Positions 17,471 through 24,975 are shown, counted from the first letter of the stretch. The stretch: 64,000 nucleotides of DNA from Euryarchaeota archaeon (GCA_016207515.1 JACQPN010000019.1:62001-126000), one strand, 5' to 3'. The notes: generated by a model not told the origin, from the letters alone. Made by a program: numbers and translations.

Positions 17471-17489
17471 GGTAGGAATAATTCCTACC
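17471..17489. promoter_or_regulatory. Perfect palindrome between mod and a ribbon-helix-helix gene; candidate operator
   Basis: GGTAGGAAT - A - ATTCCTACC: nine-base arms with a single central base and no mismatch. It lies 13 bases upstream of the mod start codon and 34 bases upstream of the divergent gene. The minus-strand TATA-like sequence (about 17510-17520) would start transcription within or next to the palindrome, so a bound dimer would block mod-res expression. Confidence 0.65.
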
Positions 17490-17523
17490 CTTCGCTAAAC
17501 GGTTCGGTGGTATTTAATCCGCC

Positions 17524-17739
17524 ATGCCCCGTCGGCCTGCCTCCCCGAGCGGCCCAAAACAAAAACGGAGTGTTGCTCTCGATGTCGATCTCTTGAAGTG
17601 GGTCGGCAGCCGAATCGGCCCCGGGAGAGAGTTCTCGAGTCTATCCAATGCGGTAGAACGTGGGTTGTTTTTGCTACGCACGAGAGAAGAGGGGGCGTCG
17701 GAGCCGACTCGTGGGAGTCGGACAAAGGCCGGGCGCTAG
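17524..17739 (+). CDS. Ribbon-helix-helix DNA-binding protein, candidate controller of the type III system
   Basis: 71 residues. The segment KRSVALDVDLLKWVGSRIG, then FSSLSNAVERGLFLLR, fits one strand plus two helices of a ribbon-helix-helix fold, the pattern in CopG-like regulators. It is divergent from mod-res with a perfect palindrome in the 66-base gap. Controller proteins are known for type II systems; a ribbon-helix-helix regulator for a type III system is inferred here from position only. Confidence 0.65.
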   Translation: MPRRPASPSGPKQKRSVALDVDLLKWVGSRIGPGREFSSLSNAVERGLFLLRTREEGASEPTRGSRTKAGR

Positions 17740-17764
17740 CGACGGGGTGCCAGAATCGGGAAAA

Positions 17765-18007
17765 TCAGAGCGCTTTGAATCGCCCGCTCCTCTTCATGTT
17801 CGCGAGAACCCGTCGCTGCCACTTCCGGTACTCGAAACGAGAATCGTTGTCGCCTTGTTTGTCGCTGGGTCGACGGCGGGACCAAGGGATGTTCTTGCGC
17901 TTCGTGTCGTGGCGATAATCGGAGACCGGGTCCACGGCGCCGATGAGGGGGCGGACCTTCTCGGCGGTTTTTTTGGCGATGGACTTTCGGGGACGGCCGC
18001 GGGGCAT
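17765..18007 (-). CDS. Small basic protein with an AT-hook-like N-terminus, unknown
   Basis: 80 residues, strongly basic. It starts MPRGRPRKS, resembling an AT-hook (RGRPRK), and contains YRHDTKRKNIPW. A TATA-like CCTTATG about 30 bases before the ATG would give a leaderless message, which supports it as a real gene. The R-H-D-x-K-R-x-N-I-P element reminds me of a motif near the N-terminus of many type III-like DNA methyltransferases, which the Mod protein here lacks; that resemblance is from memory and untested. Function unknown. Confidence 0.45.
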   Translation of the reverse strand: MPRGRPRKSIAKKTAEKVRPLIGAVDPVSDYRHDTKRKNIPWSRRRPSDKQGDNDSRFEYRKWQRRVLANMKRSGRFKAL

Positions 18008-18222
18008 ACGTTTCTATGGCGCCAACGGCCTTCGCGTCATAAGGGGATGGCGGTTGCTCGACTTTCGGCCGGATTCAACGGGTGCGGCCCATGATACTTT
18101 CGGCAAACCGCTGCGGCAACAATCTTTGATCACCGACGCGTCAATCGAATCGGAAGGACCGTGAAGGGGCCGGCAAATCCGACCAGACCTAGAAACCGGA
18201 TGGCGAGAGTGAGATCGAAGAA

Positions 18223-19158
18223 TTGCCCGAAAGGACAAAGGATGACATTTGGTGGAGGAAGCGCGTCGGAATCCTTTCGGAATTGGGTGGCAAAATCTCA
18301 GATATCGAGCCCGACTTTTGCTACGAAAAGCAGGGGTACTGGCCCGCCGTCAAGTTAGTCATCATGCAATACCTCGTGGGCCCATACGTAAAGATCATGG
18401 CCAATCAGCGGGAAGCTGGCCGCTGGGATTCCCTCCACTACGTTGACTTGTGCGCTGGAAGCGGCCTCACCCGCGTTTCACCAAAAAAACTTGGAACGCG
18501 GAAAACCGGGCCACGCGCAAAAAGCATTACGTTGGCCGGCAGTGCCCTCATAGGCGCTAATGAGCCTGGATTCGATTTGTACCATTTCGTTGAACCCGGG
18601 TTGAGAAAATCCAACGTGCTGGACCAACGCTTGAAAAAGCTTCTGCCACCCGAAAGGATTCGAACGTATCGGAAGCCGGCCGAGGCCGCTATCCCTGGAA
18701 TCATCGAGGCGATGAAGGCTCGTTCGACCAAACCTCATTTTCTGGCTGTCGCAGACCCCGAAGGGCTCGGCGAAGTGACTTTAACCGACCTTGGAGCCTT
18801 GACGAACGTAGGTCGAGGCGATTTCATCTTCAATTTTCAATTTCAGGGCGTTAACCGCGCCAAGGAAAGCGCAACTCGATTCTTCGGGACGCCGGCTTGG
18901 CCTCAAGGCGGAAACGACGAGGCCGTGAAAGGATTCTTTGAGACGCGCCTTGCTGACATCGGTCGACCCGCGACCGTGGCCTTCGATGTCAAATCGGGCA
19001 AGAGTAGATACGCATACGAGATAGTCTATTCAGCGGCCCAAACGAAGGGCGGAAACGAATGGCTTTGGAAAATCGCGACGGACCTACGAAAACGAGTCGA
19101 CTGGATAAGCGGGCGCACGCTTGAGAGTATTCTGTTTGGCCAGGACACCCTGTTCTAG
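18223..19158 (+). CDS. tcmP: Three-Cys-motif partner protein TcmP
   Basis: 311 residues from a TTG start. It matches the TcmP family: an opening W..K...L..YL segment (GYWPAVKLVIMQYLVGPYVK), then a Rossmann-like motif HYVDLCAGSGLTRV resembling AdoMet-binding motif I, and a later FLAVADPEGLGEV. TcmP is named for its genomic association with three-Cys-motif proteins, and exactly such a gene lies convergently next door, their stop codons overlapping. The biochemical activity of TcmP is not established. In-frame stop at 18190 and no ATG or GTG before 18223 fix the start region. Confidence 0.82.
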   Translation: MPERTKDDIWWRKRVGILSELGGKISDIEPDFCYEKQGYWPAVKLVIMQYLVGPYVKIMANQREAGRWDSLHYVDLCAGSGLTRVSPKKLGTRKTGPRAKSITLAGSALIGANEPGFDLYHFVEPGLRKSNVLDQRLKKLLPPERIRTYRKPAEAAIPGIIEAMKARSTKPHFLAVADPEGLGEVTLTDLGALTNVGRGDFIFNFQFQGVNRAKESATRFFGTPAWPQGGNDEAVKGFFETRLADIGRPATVAFDVKSGKSRYAYEIVYSAAQTKGGNEWLWKIATDLRKRVDWISGRTLESILFGQDTLF

Positions 19159-19877
19159 GCGGCCGCCAAAAGTTGTCGCGGCATGTCGTCGTACGTGCGG
19201 CCATCCAGAGAGCGCCCCGTCCTACTCTTGACCACACCGCCCCATTGCTTGAAAAAGAACGGCACGCGGCTGACGCGGCATTGTCGCCGTATGTCTTTGA
19301 CCCATTCCTCGAGCATTGGTCTTGATCCCGGCCCGCTCTCGCCCCCCACAATCACCCAATGGATCCCGCGAAGGTTCAGCTTCAGCGGCCCCAGCAAAGG
19401 CTCGCACGACAAGAACCGCACTTTCGCCGGAATCTGCTTCAGGGTCGCGATCCGCTTCGTGTAGAGCTGGCTTTCCACACTCACCCCCATCCAGATATTT
19501 GGTCCCCATTCCAGCTGATTCGCGATCTCCAGCGCCCTTTCCGGCCTCTTGGTGAGCACCTGGAACTGGTGCCAGTTCGCCTCGTTCATGACGTTGAAGC
19601 AACCCTCGATGAACTCGTCCGGCACCTCCGGATGGAACAGGTCGCTCATGCTGTTGACGAACACGCGCCTTGGACGACGCCAATGGAGGGGCTCCTCAAG
19701 GCGATCTGGCCACAACCTGATATCGAACCCCTGTTCGAACGGATGCCCTGGGACGCCCCTGAATCGTTCTGCGAAGCGCTCGGCGTAGCAGTTCTTGCAC
19801 CCGGGGCTGACCTTGGTGCACCCCGTCACGGGGTTCCAGGTCGCGTCAGTCCATTCGATTTGACTACCGTCCGACAA
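19155..19877 (-). CDS. Three-Cys-motif protein, phage Gp37/Gp68 family (DUF5131)
   Basis: 240 residues from TTG 19877, which has a GGTGG ribosome-binding site; a further TTG at 19907 would add WRWWW residues unlike the family. The signature is IEWTDATWNPVTGCTKVSPG followed by CKNCYAERFAERF: three Cys in the CxxxxxxCxxC spacing, proposed to bind an Fe-S cluster as in radical SAM-like proteins. Later conserved blocks RVFVNSMSDLFHPEVP, VLTKRPERA and WVIVGGESGPGSRP are all present. Found in phages and next to tcmP; the reaction is unknown. Confidence 0.85.
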   Translation of the reverse strand: MSDGSQIEWTDATWNPVTGCTKVSPGCKNCYAERFAERFRGVPGHPFEQGFDIRLWPDRLEEPLHWRRPRRVFVNSMSDLFHPEVPDEFIEGCFNVMNEANWHQFQVLTKRPERALEIANQLEWGPNIWMGVSVESQLYTKRIATLKQIPAKVRFLSCEPLLGPLKLNLRGIHWVIVGGESGPGSRPMLEEWVKDIRRQCRVSRVPFFFKQWGGVVKSRTGRSLDGRTYDDMPRQLLAAA

Positions 19878-20146
19878 GCGCCACCACCACCGCCAACAAC
19901 CGGACAATAAGCTTTACTCTTTCTCAAAAAGGCGCGTCCTGGGTGACGGAAAGTGGTGGGGGGCAGGGCGTCAGGTCTCGAGAACCACAATGGACGCCTC
20001 GCCGGTCCGGTTCCAGCGAAACTCTAGGTCATTCTCCCGGAACACGCGGCGGCCAAGTGGGTGCGGCGCACCGGAGCGTTGCCATCTCGGCGGCCGCCCA
20101 TAAGCCCCCGTCGGCAATCAGATTCGCCGCCGGGACCGTGCACCAC

Positions 20147-20197
20147 CCTTAAATATCGAGAAGGCGGATTAGAAATGATAAGACCGCTACGGAGGAC
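20147..20197 (+). promoter_or_regulatory. Promoter and ribosome-binding site of the Panacea gene
   Basis: CTTAAATAT at about 20148-20156 serves as TATA box, with a start expected near 20180; GGAGG at about 20192 is well spaced from the ATG at 20204. The remaining ~270 bases of the gap from 19878 contain no gene that I can see. Confidence 0.6.
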
Positions 20198-20203
20198 CAA
20201 CGA

Positions 20204-20815
20204 ATGACCCATGACGCTGACACCGGATCCGCCCCGGCTTCCGGGGAATCGGTCGCCAAGGTCCAAGCGGCGATCAGGGTGCTGGCGCAGCACTATCGCT
20301 ACCTCCACGAGAAGAGGATCCAGAAACTGCTCTTTCTCGCGGAACTCTACAGCCTCGAACGGACGGGGAAACCGTTGTTGGGTATCACGTTCAAGCGCTA
20401 CTTCTACGGCGTCTACAGCGAAGTCGCTTCCCTTGCCTTGAGCCAAATGGAGGATCTGAAGCCGGCGCCCGACATGACCGTGGGAGGCGAATCCACAGTG
20501 GTTTTCTTCCCCGAGCATTCCGTTCAGGCCGTGCCGCTCACGCCTGACGAGGAACGGTTCCTGGGGGAAGTCCATGAATGGACCAAGAACCTGACGACCG
20601 AGCAATTGAGTATCATCGGAAAAACCACAAGCGCGTGGGAAAAAGCCAATTTCGGCGAGGATCTGGATCTCAATGCACTACTGGAAGAGCCCGGTTTCCG
20701 GACCACGGTTGAACTCGAGAAGAGTCTTCTGGACGCAAAGAAACGGATACAAGCGGGGAATGTTCTCAAGTACGACACCACAGACAGCCTGCTTGCCGAT
20801 CTGGGCCTCGACTAG
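20204..20815 (+). CDS. Panacea-domain (DUF4065/SocA-like) antitoxin
   Basis: 203 residues. The Panacea domain spans about residues 20-130, with KRIQKLLFLAELYSLERTGK and the family's YFYGVYSEV element. This domain is known as a promiscuous antitoxin module paired with many unrelated toxins. The C-terminal part is helical and charged and may be the toxin-specific portion. A RelE-like gene starts eight bases after the stop, giving the usual antitoxin-first order. Confidence 0.8.
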   Translation: MTHDADTGSAPASGESVAKVQAAIRVLAQHYRYLHEKRIQKLLFLAELYSLERTGKPLLGITFKRYFYGVYSEVASLALSQMEDLKPAPDMTVGGESTVVFFPEHSVQAVPLTPDEERFLGEVHEWTKNLTTEQLSIIGKTTSAWEKANFGEDLDLNALLEEPGFRTTVELEKSLLDAKKRIQAGNVLKYDTTDSLLADLGLD

Positions 20816-20823
20816 GGTGGCGC

Positions 20824-21114
20824 TTGGCAACAACTGGGTGGCGGGTCCAGCAGACCCCGGAATTCAAGCGACAAGTCCTGGGTGCGCTCTCGAAAAATGG
20901 CGACCTCAAAGACCCGCTGCGAACCAAGATGAAAGCCGTGACCGCGAACCCGCTTCTTGGCGACCCGAAGACGGGCGCTCTCGTGGGTTTTCGGCAGATC
21001 CACGTCCATGACCACTGGGTACTCACTTGGTTCTTGGATCCAACGATCATCAATTCCCAACATCTCTCGCAACTTCGGACGATTACGTGGGCGAAGTTTG
21101 AAAAACACACGTGA
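20824..21114 (+). CDS. RelE/YafQ-like toxin
   Basis: 96 residues from a TTG start that has GGGTGG close upstream. It has an N-terminal helix (TPEFKRQVLGAL), a loop NPLLGDPKTGALVGF, and strands RQIHVHDHWVLTWFLDPTII, a layout matching small RelE-superfamily mRNA interferases and including basic residues in the central strand. Partner of the Panacea antitoxin upstream. The exact subfamily and the cleavage activity are inference. Confidence 0.7.
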   Translation: MATTGWRVQQTPEFKRQVLGALSKNGDLKDPLRTKMKAVTANPLLGDPKTGALVGFRQIHVHDHWVLTWFLDPTIINSQHLSQLRTITWAKFEKHT

Positions 21115-21158
21115 AGAATCTGTGGCTCGGCGCCGTCGTGGTCTACTCCATGGCATTT

Positions 21159-21168
21159 GCTTATATAT
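21159..21168 (+). promoter_or_regulatory. Strong TATA box for the 42-residue gene
   Basis: CTTATATATT, the most canonical TATA box in this part of the window. It predicts a start near 21186, eight bases before the ATG at 21194. Confidence 0.65.
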
Positions 21169-21193
21169 TGTGGCGACAGATAGGAGAACACGC

Positions 21194-21322
21194 ATGAACG
21201 AGAGGCCAAAATCCCGCGTCCGGAAGGCGGGGCCGATTGAGCGGCCCGGGCCAAGCATCATCATCAAGTCGGGAGAGGACAGCGCCGGACGGAAGCGCTT
21301 CCGCGGAAATCTCGAAGACTGA
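21194..21322 (+). CDS. 42-residue basic protein, unknown, in its own transcription unit
   Basis: The protein starts MNERPKSRVRKAGPIERPGP and is rich in Arg, Lys, Pro and Gly with one hydrophobic patch (SIIIKSGEDS). It has no recognised relative. It is supported as a gene by context: a canonical TATA box 25-35 bases upstream, a TAGGAG ribosome-binding site, and a hairpin terminator with a T-run shortly after the stop. It stands at the right end of the accessory region, after the Panacea/toxin pair. An alternative is that the transcript acts as a small RNA. Confidence 0.6.
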   Translation: MNERPKSRVRKAGPIERPGPSIIIKSGEDSAGRKRFRGNLED

Positions 21323-21350
21323 CTTCCACTGGGCGTGTGAAGCGGGGCAA

Positions 21351-21378
21351 CGCCAGGTGTGACCTGGCGCGCGTTTTT
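21351..21378 (+). terminator. Hairpin terminator after the 42-residue gene
   Basis: An eight-base perfect stem, CGCCAGGT / ACCTGGCG with loop GTG (21351-21369), is followed four bases later by a run of five T. It ends the plus-strand unit just before the convergent cystathionine beta-synthase gene. Confidence 0.65.
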
Positions 21379-21397
21379 CAATATGGGGGTTCCGGAT

Positions 21398-22774
21398 CTA
21401 CCGCCTCGCGAACTCCTCCACGAAATCGTACTTCGTCAATATCCCCTGCAGCTTCCCGGCCTTCGATACGAGTAGCGCCGGATGCTTTTTCAATAGGGCC
21501 AGCGCGTGCCCGATGTCCAAAGCGCCGTCGAGGATCGGGAGGCTTCCTTGCATGACCTTGTCAACGTCGGATTCGAGGACGGCCGCCTTTTCAAGCGCCG
21601 CCGTCATGAGTTCTGTCTCCGTGACGAGTCCAACGGAAACGCCCGCGTCGTCGACGACGGGAAGCTGCGACACGCCCATCTTGTTCATGAGTTCAATGGC
21701 CTTCCTCACCTTGTCGTGGGGCTTCACCGAGATAATCTCGCGCGGCCCGTGCTTTCGGTCGAGTATCTGCACGAGGTTCGGCTGGTCAGTCAGGAATCCG
21801 TTCTCCCTCATCCAGTCGTCATTGTAGAATTTCGACAAGTACCGCTCTCCCGAATCTGGCAGGAGCACGACGACGACCTTGTCCTCGCCGAGGTTCTGGG
21901 CGCGGACGTATTTCATGCACCCCGCTATGGCGGAGCCGGCGCTTCCGCCCATCACCATCCCCTCCTCCCGGGCGAGACGGCGCGCGTAGCTGAACGCTTC
22001 CGTGTCATTCGAACGGACGACCTCGTCGATGTAGTCGACCCAGAGGGTCTTAGGGATGATGTCCTCGCCGATCCCTTCGACCTTGTAGGTGCGGAAGGTC
22101 TTGCCGATGATCTTCCCATTGCTGTCCTTGTAGTCCTTGAGTATCGAGCCTTCGGGATCGACGCCGATGACTTTCACGGCGGGATTCTTTTCCTTCAGAT
22201 ATTTCCCGACCCCAGAGATGGTGCCGGCGGTGCCGACGCCGCAGACAAACACGTCGACTTTCCCATCGGTCTGTTTCCAGATCTCGGGTCCGGTCGTCCT
22301 GTAGTGGGCGAGCGGGTTCTCCTGGTTGTTGTACTGGTCCGGGTAGAGGCAGTTCGGCGTTTCGCGTTGGATCCTTTTCGCGACGGTGTAATAGGACTCC
22401 GGGTGGTCGGGCGGGACGGCGGTGGGCGTGATTATCACGTCGGCCCCGTACGCCCGAAGGAGGCGGATCTTTTCCATGCTCATCTTGTCCGGCATGGTGA
22501 AGATCGCGCGGTAGCCGCGGATGGCGCAGACCATCGCAAGCCCGACACCGGTGTTTCCTGACGTGCCCTCGACGACGGTGCCGCCCGGTTTGAGAAGGCC
22601 TTTCTTCTCCGCGTCCTCGATCATGGCGATTCCGATGCGGTCCTTCACGGAACTTCCGGGGTTGAAGCTCTCCACCTTCGCCAGTATCAGGGGCTTGAGT
22701 CCATCGTTTACCTTGTTGAGCCGGATGAGGGGAGTGTTGCCGATCGTCTCCAGGATGTTGTTGTAATAGTGCAT
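21398..22774 (-). CDS. cbs: Cystathionine beta-synthase (PLP enzyme with C-terminal CBS pair)
   Basis: 458 residues. Condenses homocysteine and serine (or O-acetylserine, depending on family member) to cystathionine in transsulphuration. The PLP Lys is in NPGSSVKDRIGIAM; the substrate loop EGTSGNTGVGLAM and the phosphate-binding GVGTAGTISGVG are present. The last ~125 residues form two CBS domains (from ISVKPHDKVRKAIELMNKMG), usually a regulatory nucleotide- or AdoMet-binding module. Start is ATG at 22774 (MHYYNNILETIGNTPLIRL, the canonical N-terminus); the frame is open further upstream without homology. Confidence 0.92.
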   Translation of the reverse strand: MHYYNNILETIGNTPLIRLNKVNDGLKPLILAKVESFNPGSSVKDRIGIAMIEDAEKKGLLKPGGTVVEGTSGNTGVGLAMVCAIRGYRAIFTMPDKMSMEKIRLLRAYGADVIITPTAVPPDHPESYYTVAKRIQRETPNCLYPDQYNNQENPLAHYRTTGPEIWKQTDGKVDVFVCGVGTAGTISGVGKYLKEKNPAVKVIGVDPEGSILKDYKDSNGKIIGKTFRTYKVEGIGEDIIPKTLWVDYIDEVVRSNDTEAFSYARRLAREEGMVMGGSAGSAIAGCMKYVRAQNLGEDKVVVVLLPDSGERYLSKFYNDDWMRENGFLTDQPNLVQILDRKHGPREIISVKPHDKVRKAIELMNKMGVSQLPVVDDAGVSVGLVTETELMTAALEKAAVLESDVDKVMQGSLPILDGALDIGHALALLKKHPALLVSKAGKLQGILTKYDFVEEFARR

Positions 22775-23096
22775 CGCGCGCCTTCTTCCGCTTTTCCGAA
22801 GACAGAGGTGGGGATGGATAAGAGTTACTGATGGGTGGTTACAATGGGGAATCGTCGGCCGGGCACGAGGGCCCCGGCCGCCGTCCGGAAGTCGACATAA
22901 GGATTCCCTAGATTTCCGCACGCGTAGCCTGCCGCCATGGTGACAAGTTGTAACTGTCGCGAGAGAAGTGACATCGGGTTACCGCGATCGGGTGACAGTG
23001 TGAAAAACGCTTGGGCGGACAACGGGAAAGGGCGCGTTTCTCCCGGGGATGACCCAAAACCTACATCTTGCGGGGTCGGGATAGGGAGGGCCGAAG
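22775..23096. other. Intergenic region without a recognisable gene
   Basis: 322 bases between two divergent genes. It holds a GC-rich inverted sequence around 22858-22882 (GGCCGGGCACGAGGGCCCCGGCC) and a GGGAGGG ribosome-binding site just before 23097. I see no convincing coding frame or RNA gene. Confidence 0.4.
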
Positions 23097-23441
23097 ATGG
23101 CTGCCTCCCTCGAGACGATCCCCGCCGCGGATTTCACGCCAGACGGTCGTCTGACGCGTGGCGGCGCCGTCGCGGTGCTCTTCCATGCGGACTGGTGCGG
23201 ATATTGCGAGGAGTTCATGCCCGGATTCGTCGCGTTCGCCGGCGGACATCACGAGACGGCGTGGGCATTGGCCGATATCTCGGACGAGGAGGACGTGAGG
23301 TGGGACGCCTTCAGGATACCCGTCGTCCCGACGCTCGTTCTTTTCGTCGATGGGAGGGAGGCGGCGCGCAGGAACGGCCGTCGCGGTTACGGACTCGACG
23401 AAACGGACCTCGCCTTCATATCCGCCGCGGGCGTCGCCTAA
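23097..23441 (+). CDS. Thioredoxin-like protein
   Basis: 114 residues with the thioredoxin active site in VLFHADWCGYCEEFMPGF (CGYC instead of CGPC) and the cis-Pro loop IPVVPTLVLFVDGREAARR. No signal peptide, so probably cytosolic; likely a thiol reductase or carrier. GGGAGGG precedes the ATG. The CGYC active-site pair is seen in some thioredoxin-like and glutaredoxin-like proteins and may shift its redox potential; its partner is unknown. Confidence 0.85.
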   Translation: MAASLETIPAADFTPDGRLTRGGAVAVLFHADWCGYCEEFMPGFVAFAGGHHETAWALADISDEEDVRWDAFRIPVVPTLVLFVDGREAARRNGRRGYGLDETDLAFISAAGVA

Positions 23442-23447
23442 GTCGCC

Positions 23448-23900
23448 TCATCGGCGGCGTAGCGGCCCGAAAAGCCCGCCAAGGAGGCCCTTTCCCGCGC
23501 TGGCCCTCTTCTTCATTATCATCTCGTCGTAGACTTCCGCCCACTTCTCGGGGCTCAACTTCGAGAAATCCTCCTTGGATTCGGCGAGTTTCTTCAACTC
23601 GCCCGTATCGAGCCACACGCCCTTGCAAGAGATGCATACGTCGAGGATGACGTCTCCCGCCTTCTCGTCGTCCATGAGGCCGCCGCACGACGGGCAGACG
23701 AGCTGCGATCCCGTATCGATGCCGAGATACTTCGTGAGGAGTGCGTTGAGGTCCCGGTTTCCAGTGAGCTTGCGTATCTCGCCGACGTCGAGGAAGATCC
23801 CGTCACATTCGGAACAGGCGTCGATCGTGACGTTCGACAGGCCGCGCTTTCGCTGCTCCGGCTTCAATGGAGTGTGGTCTCGCGGACAATCGCGGCGCAT
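23448..23900 (-). CDS. zf-TFIIB-like double zinc-finger protein
   Basis: 150 residues with two zinc-knuckle units: CPRDHTPL...IDACSECDGIFLDVGEI and CPSCGGLMDD...LDVCISCKGVWLDTGEL. Each is the CxxC...CxxCxGxWLDxGEL pattern of the zf-TFIIB family (a domain name only; not a transcription factor IIB). The C-terminus is Lys/Arg/Gly-rich. The ATG at 23900 has AAGGGA seven bases upstream; alternative ATGs at 23915 and 23921 fall inside a 25-bp sequence duplicated from the end of guaAB. Function unknown. Confidence 0.78.
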   Translation of the reverse strand: MRRDCPRDHTPLKPEQRKRGLSNVTIDACSECDGIFLDVGEIRKLTGNRDLNALLTKYLGIDTGSQLVCPSCGGLMDDEKAGDVILDVCISCKGVWLDTGELKKLAESKEDFSKLSPEKWAEVYDEMIMKKRASAGKGLLGGLFGPLRRR

Positions 23901-23911
23901 CGGTTTTCCCT

Positions 23912-24004
23912 TCATTCCCATTCGACCGTCCCAGGCCCTGGTGGACTCACTTGGCTCGTCCACTGACCCTGTGACGGTCTCATTCCCATTCGACCGTCCC
24001 AGGC
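23912..24004. repeat. 25-bp direct repeat copying the 3' end of guaAB
   Basis: Bases 23912-23936 and 23980-24004 are identical. The right copy is the true end of guaAB (last residues PGTVEWE plus stop); the left copy lies 68 bases further on, in front of the zinc-finger gene, and contributes two of its possible ATG codons. Confidence 0.9.
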
Positions 24005-24930
24005 GGTTTGTGGGTAATGTCGTAGACCACCCTGTTCACCTTGTCCTTCAACCGGTTCGTGATCCGGACGGAGATGGCATCGAGCACCTCGTGCGGGATG
24101 TGCATGTAGTTCGCGCTCATCGCGTCGAGGCTCTCCACACAACGCACGACTATCGTGTCGCCATAGGCCCGGATATCGCCATGGACGCCGACGGTCCGCA
24201 CGGGGATGAGGACGGCGAAGTACTGCCATGGCCGTTCGATTCTTTTGGCCATCGCCGCCTTCTCTATCTCCTCTTCGACGATGGCGCACGCCTCGCGAAC
24301 CACCTCGGTGCGCTCGGGCGTCGCCTCGCCGAGGACGCGGATGGCGAGGCCCGGGCCGGGGAAGGGCTGTCTTTCCGCGACGGTAAGTTTCAGTTCCCGC
24401 GCTACTTTGCGGACCTCGTCCTTGTAGAGGTCGCGCAGCGGCTCGACGAGCTTCAGGCCGAAATCCGCCGGAAGTCCACCAACATTGTGATGGCTCTTGA
24501 TCGTGTCTCGCAAACCTCCGCCGGATTCTATCCAGTCCGGGGCTATCGTGCCTTGTACGAGGAACTCGGCGCCCGTCCCCTTCGCTTCGCGCTCGAATAT
24601 CCTAATGAACCTCTCACCGATGATCTTCCGTTTCTTCTCGGGATCCGTGACACCTTTGAGCGCCGCGTAGTATTCGTGGCTCGCTTCCACGATCTTGAGT
24701 CTTAACGGGAGATGTCCGAAGTTCTGCTGGATCTCGGCCGCCTCGTTTTTCCGCATGTAACCCGTGTCGACGAAAACGGAGACGAGGCGGTCGCCGATGG
24801 CGCGGCTCACGATCGCAGCGGCCACGCTGGAATCCACGCCGCCCGAGAGGGCGATGACGGCCTGCCCGTTGCCGATGGTCTTCTTGACCTCTGCGGTCTG
24901 TTCCTCGATGAATTTGGCGGCGTTGAACAA
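23980..24930 (-). CDS. guaAB: GMP synthase ATP-pyrophosphatase subunit (GuaAb)
   Basis: 316 residues. Activates XMP with ATP and aminates it with ammonia from a separate glutaminase subunit, as in most archaea where GuaA is split. The P-loop VIALSGGVDSSVAAAIV, the XMP-binding region, GGLPADFGLKLVEPLRDLYK and ERQPFPGPGLAIRVLGE, and the C-terminal dimerisation/XMP-binding end DITHKPPGTVEWE are all present. The glutaminase subunit is not in the window. It follows purE by 45 bases on the same strand, so both are probably one purine operon. Confidence 0.95.
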   Translation of the reverse strand: MFNAAKFIEEQTAEVKKTIGNGQAVIALSGGVDSSVAAAIVSRAIGDRLVSVFVDTGYMRKNEAAEIQQNFGHLPLRLKIVEASHEYYAALKGVTDPEKKRKIIGERFIRIFEREAKGTGAEFLVQGTIAPDWIESGGGLRDTIKSHHNVGGLPADFGLKLVEPLRDLYKDEVRKVARELKLTVAERQPFPGPGLAIRVLGEATPERTEVVREACAIVEEEIEKAAMAKRIERPWQYFAVLIPVRTVGVHGDIRAYGDTIVVRCVESLDAMSANYMHIPHEVLDAISVRITNRLKDKVNRVVYDITHKPPGTVEWE

Positions 24931-24975
24931 GTCAGGACACTCCGGCGATAGGGGTCGTTCCCTCGCGTGCGACGT

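Noticed and set aside
22774-22921. N-terminal 49-residue extension of cystathionine beta-synthase
   Set aside because: Basic, low-complexity residues with no family match; ATG 22774 gives the canonical N-terminus.
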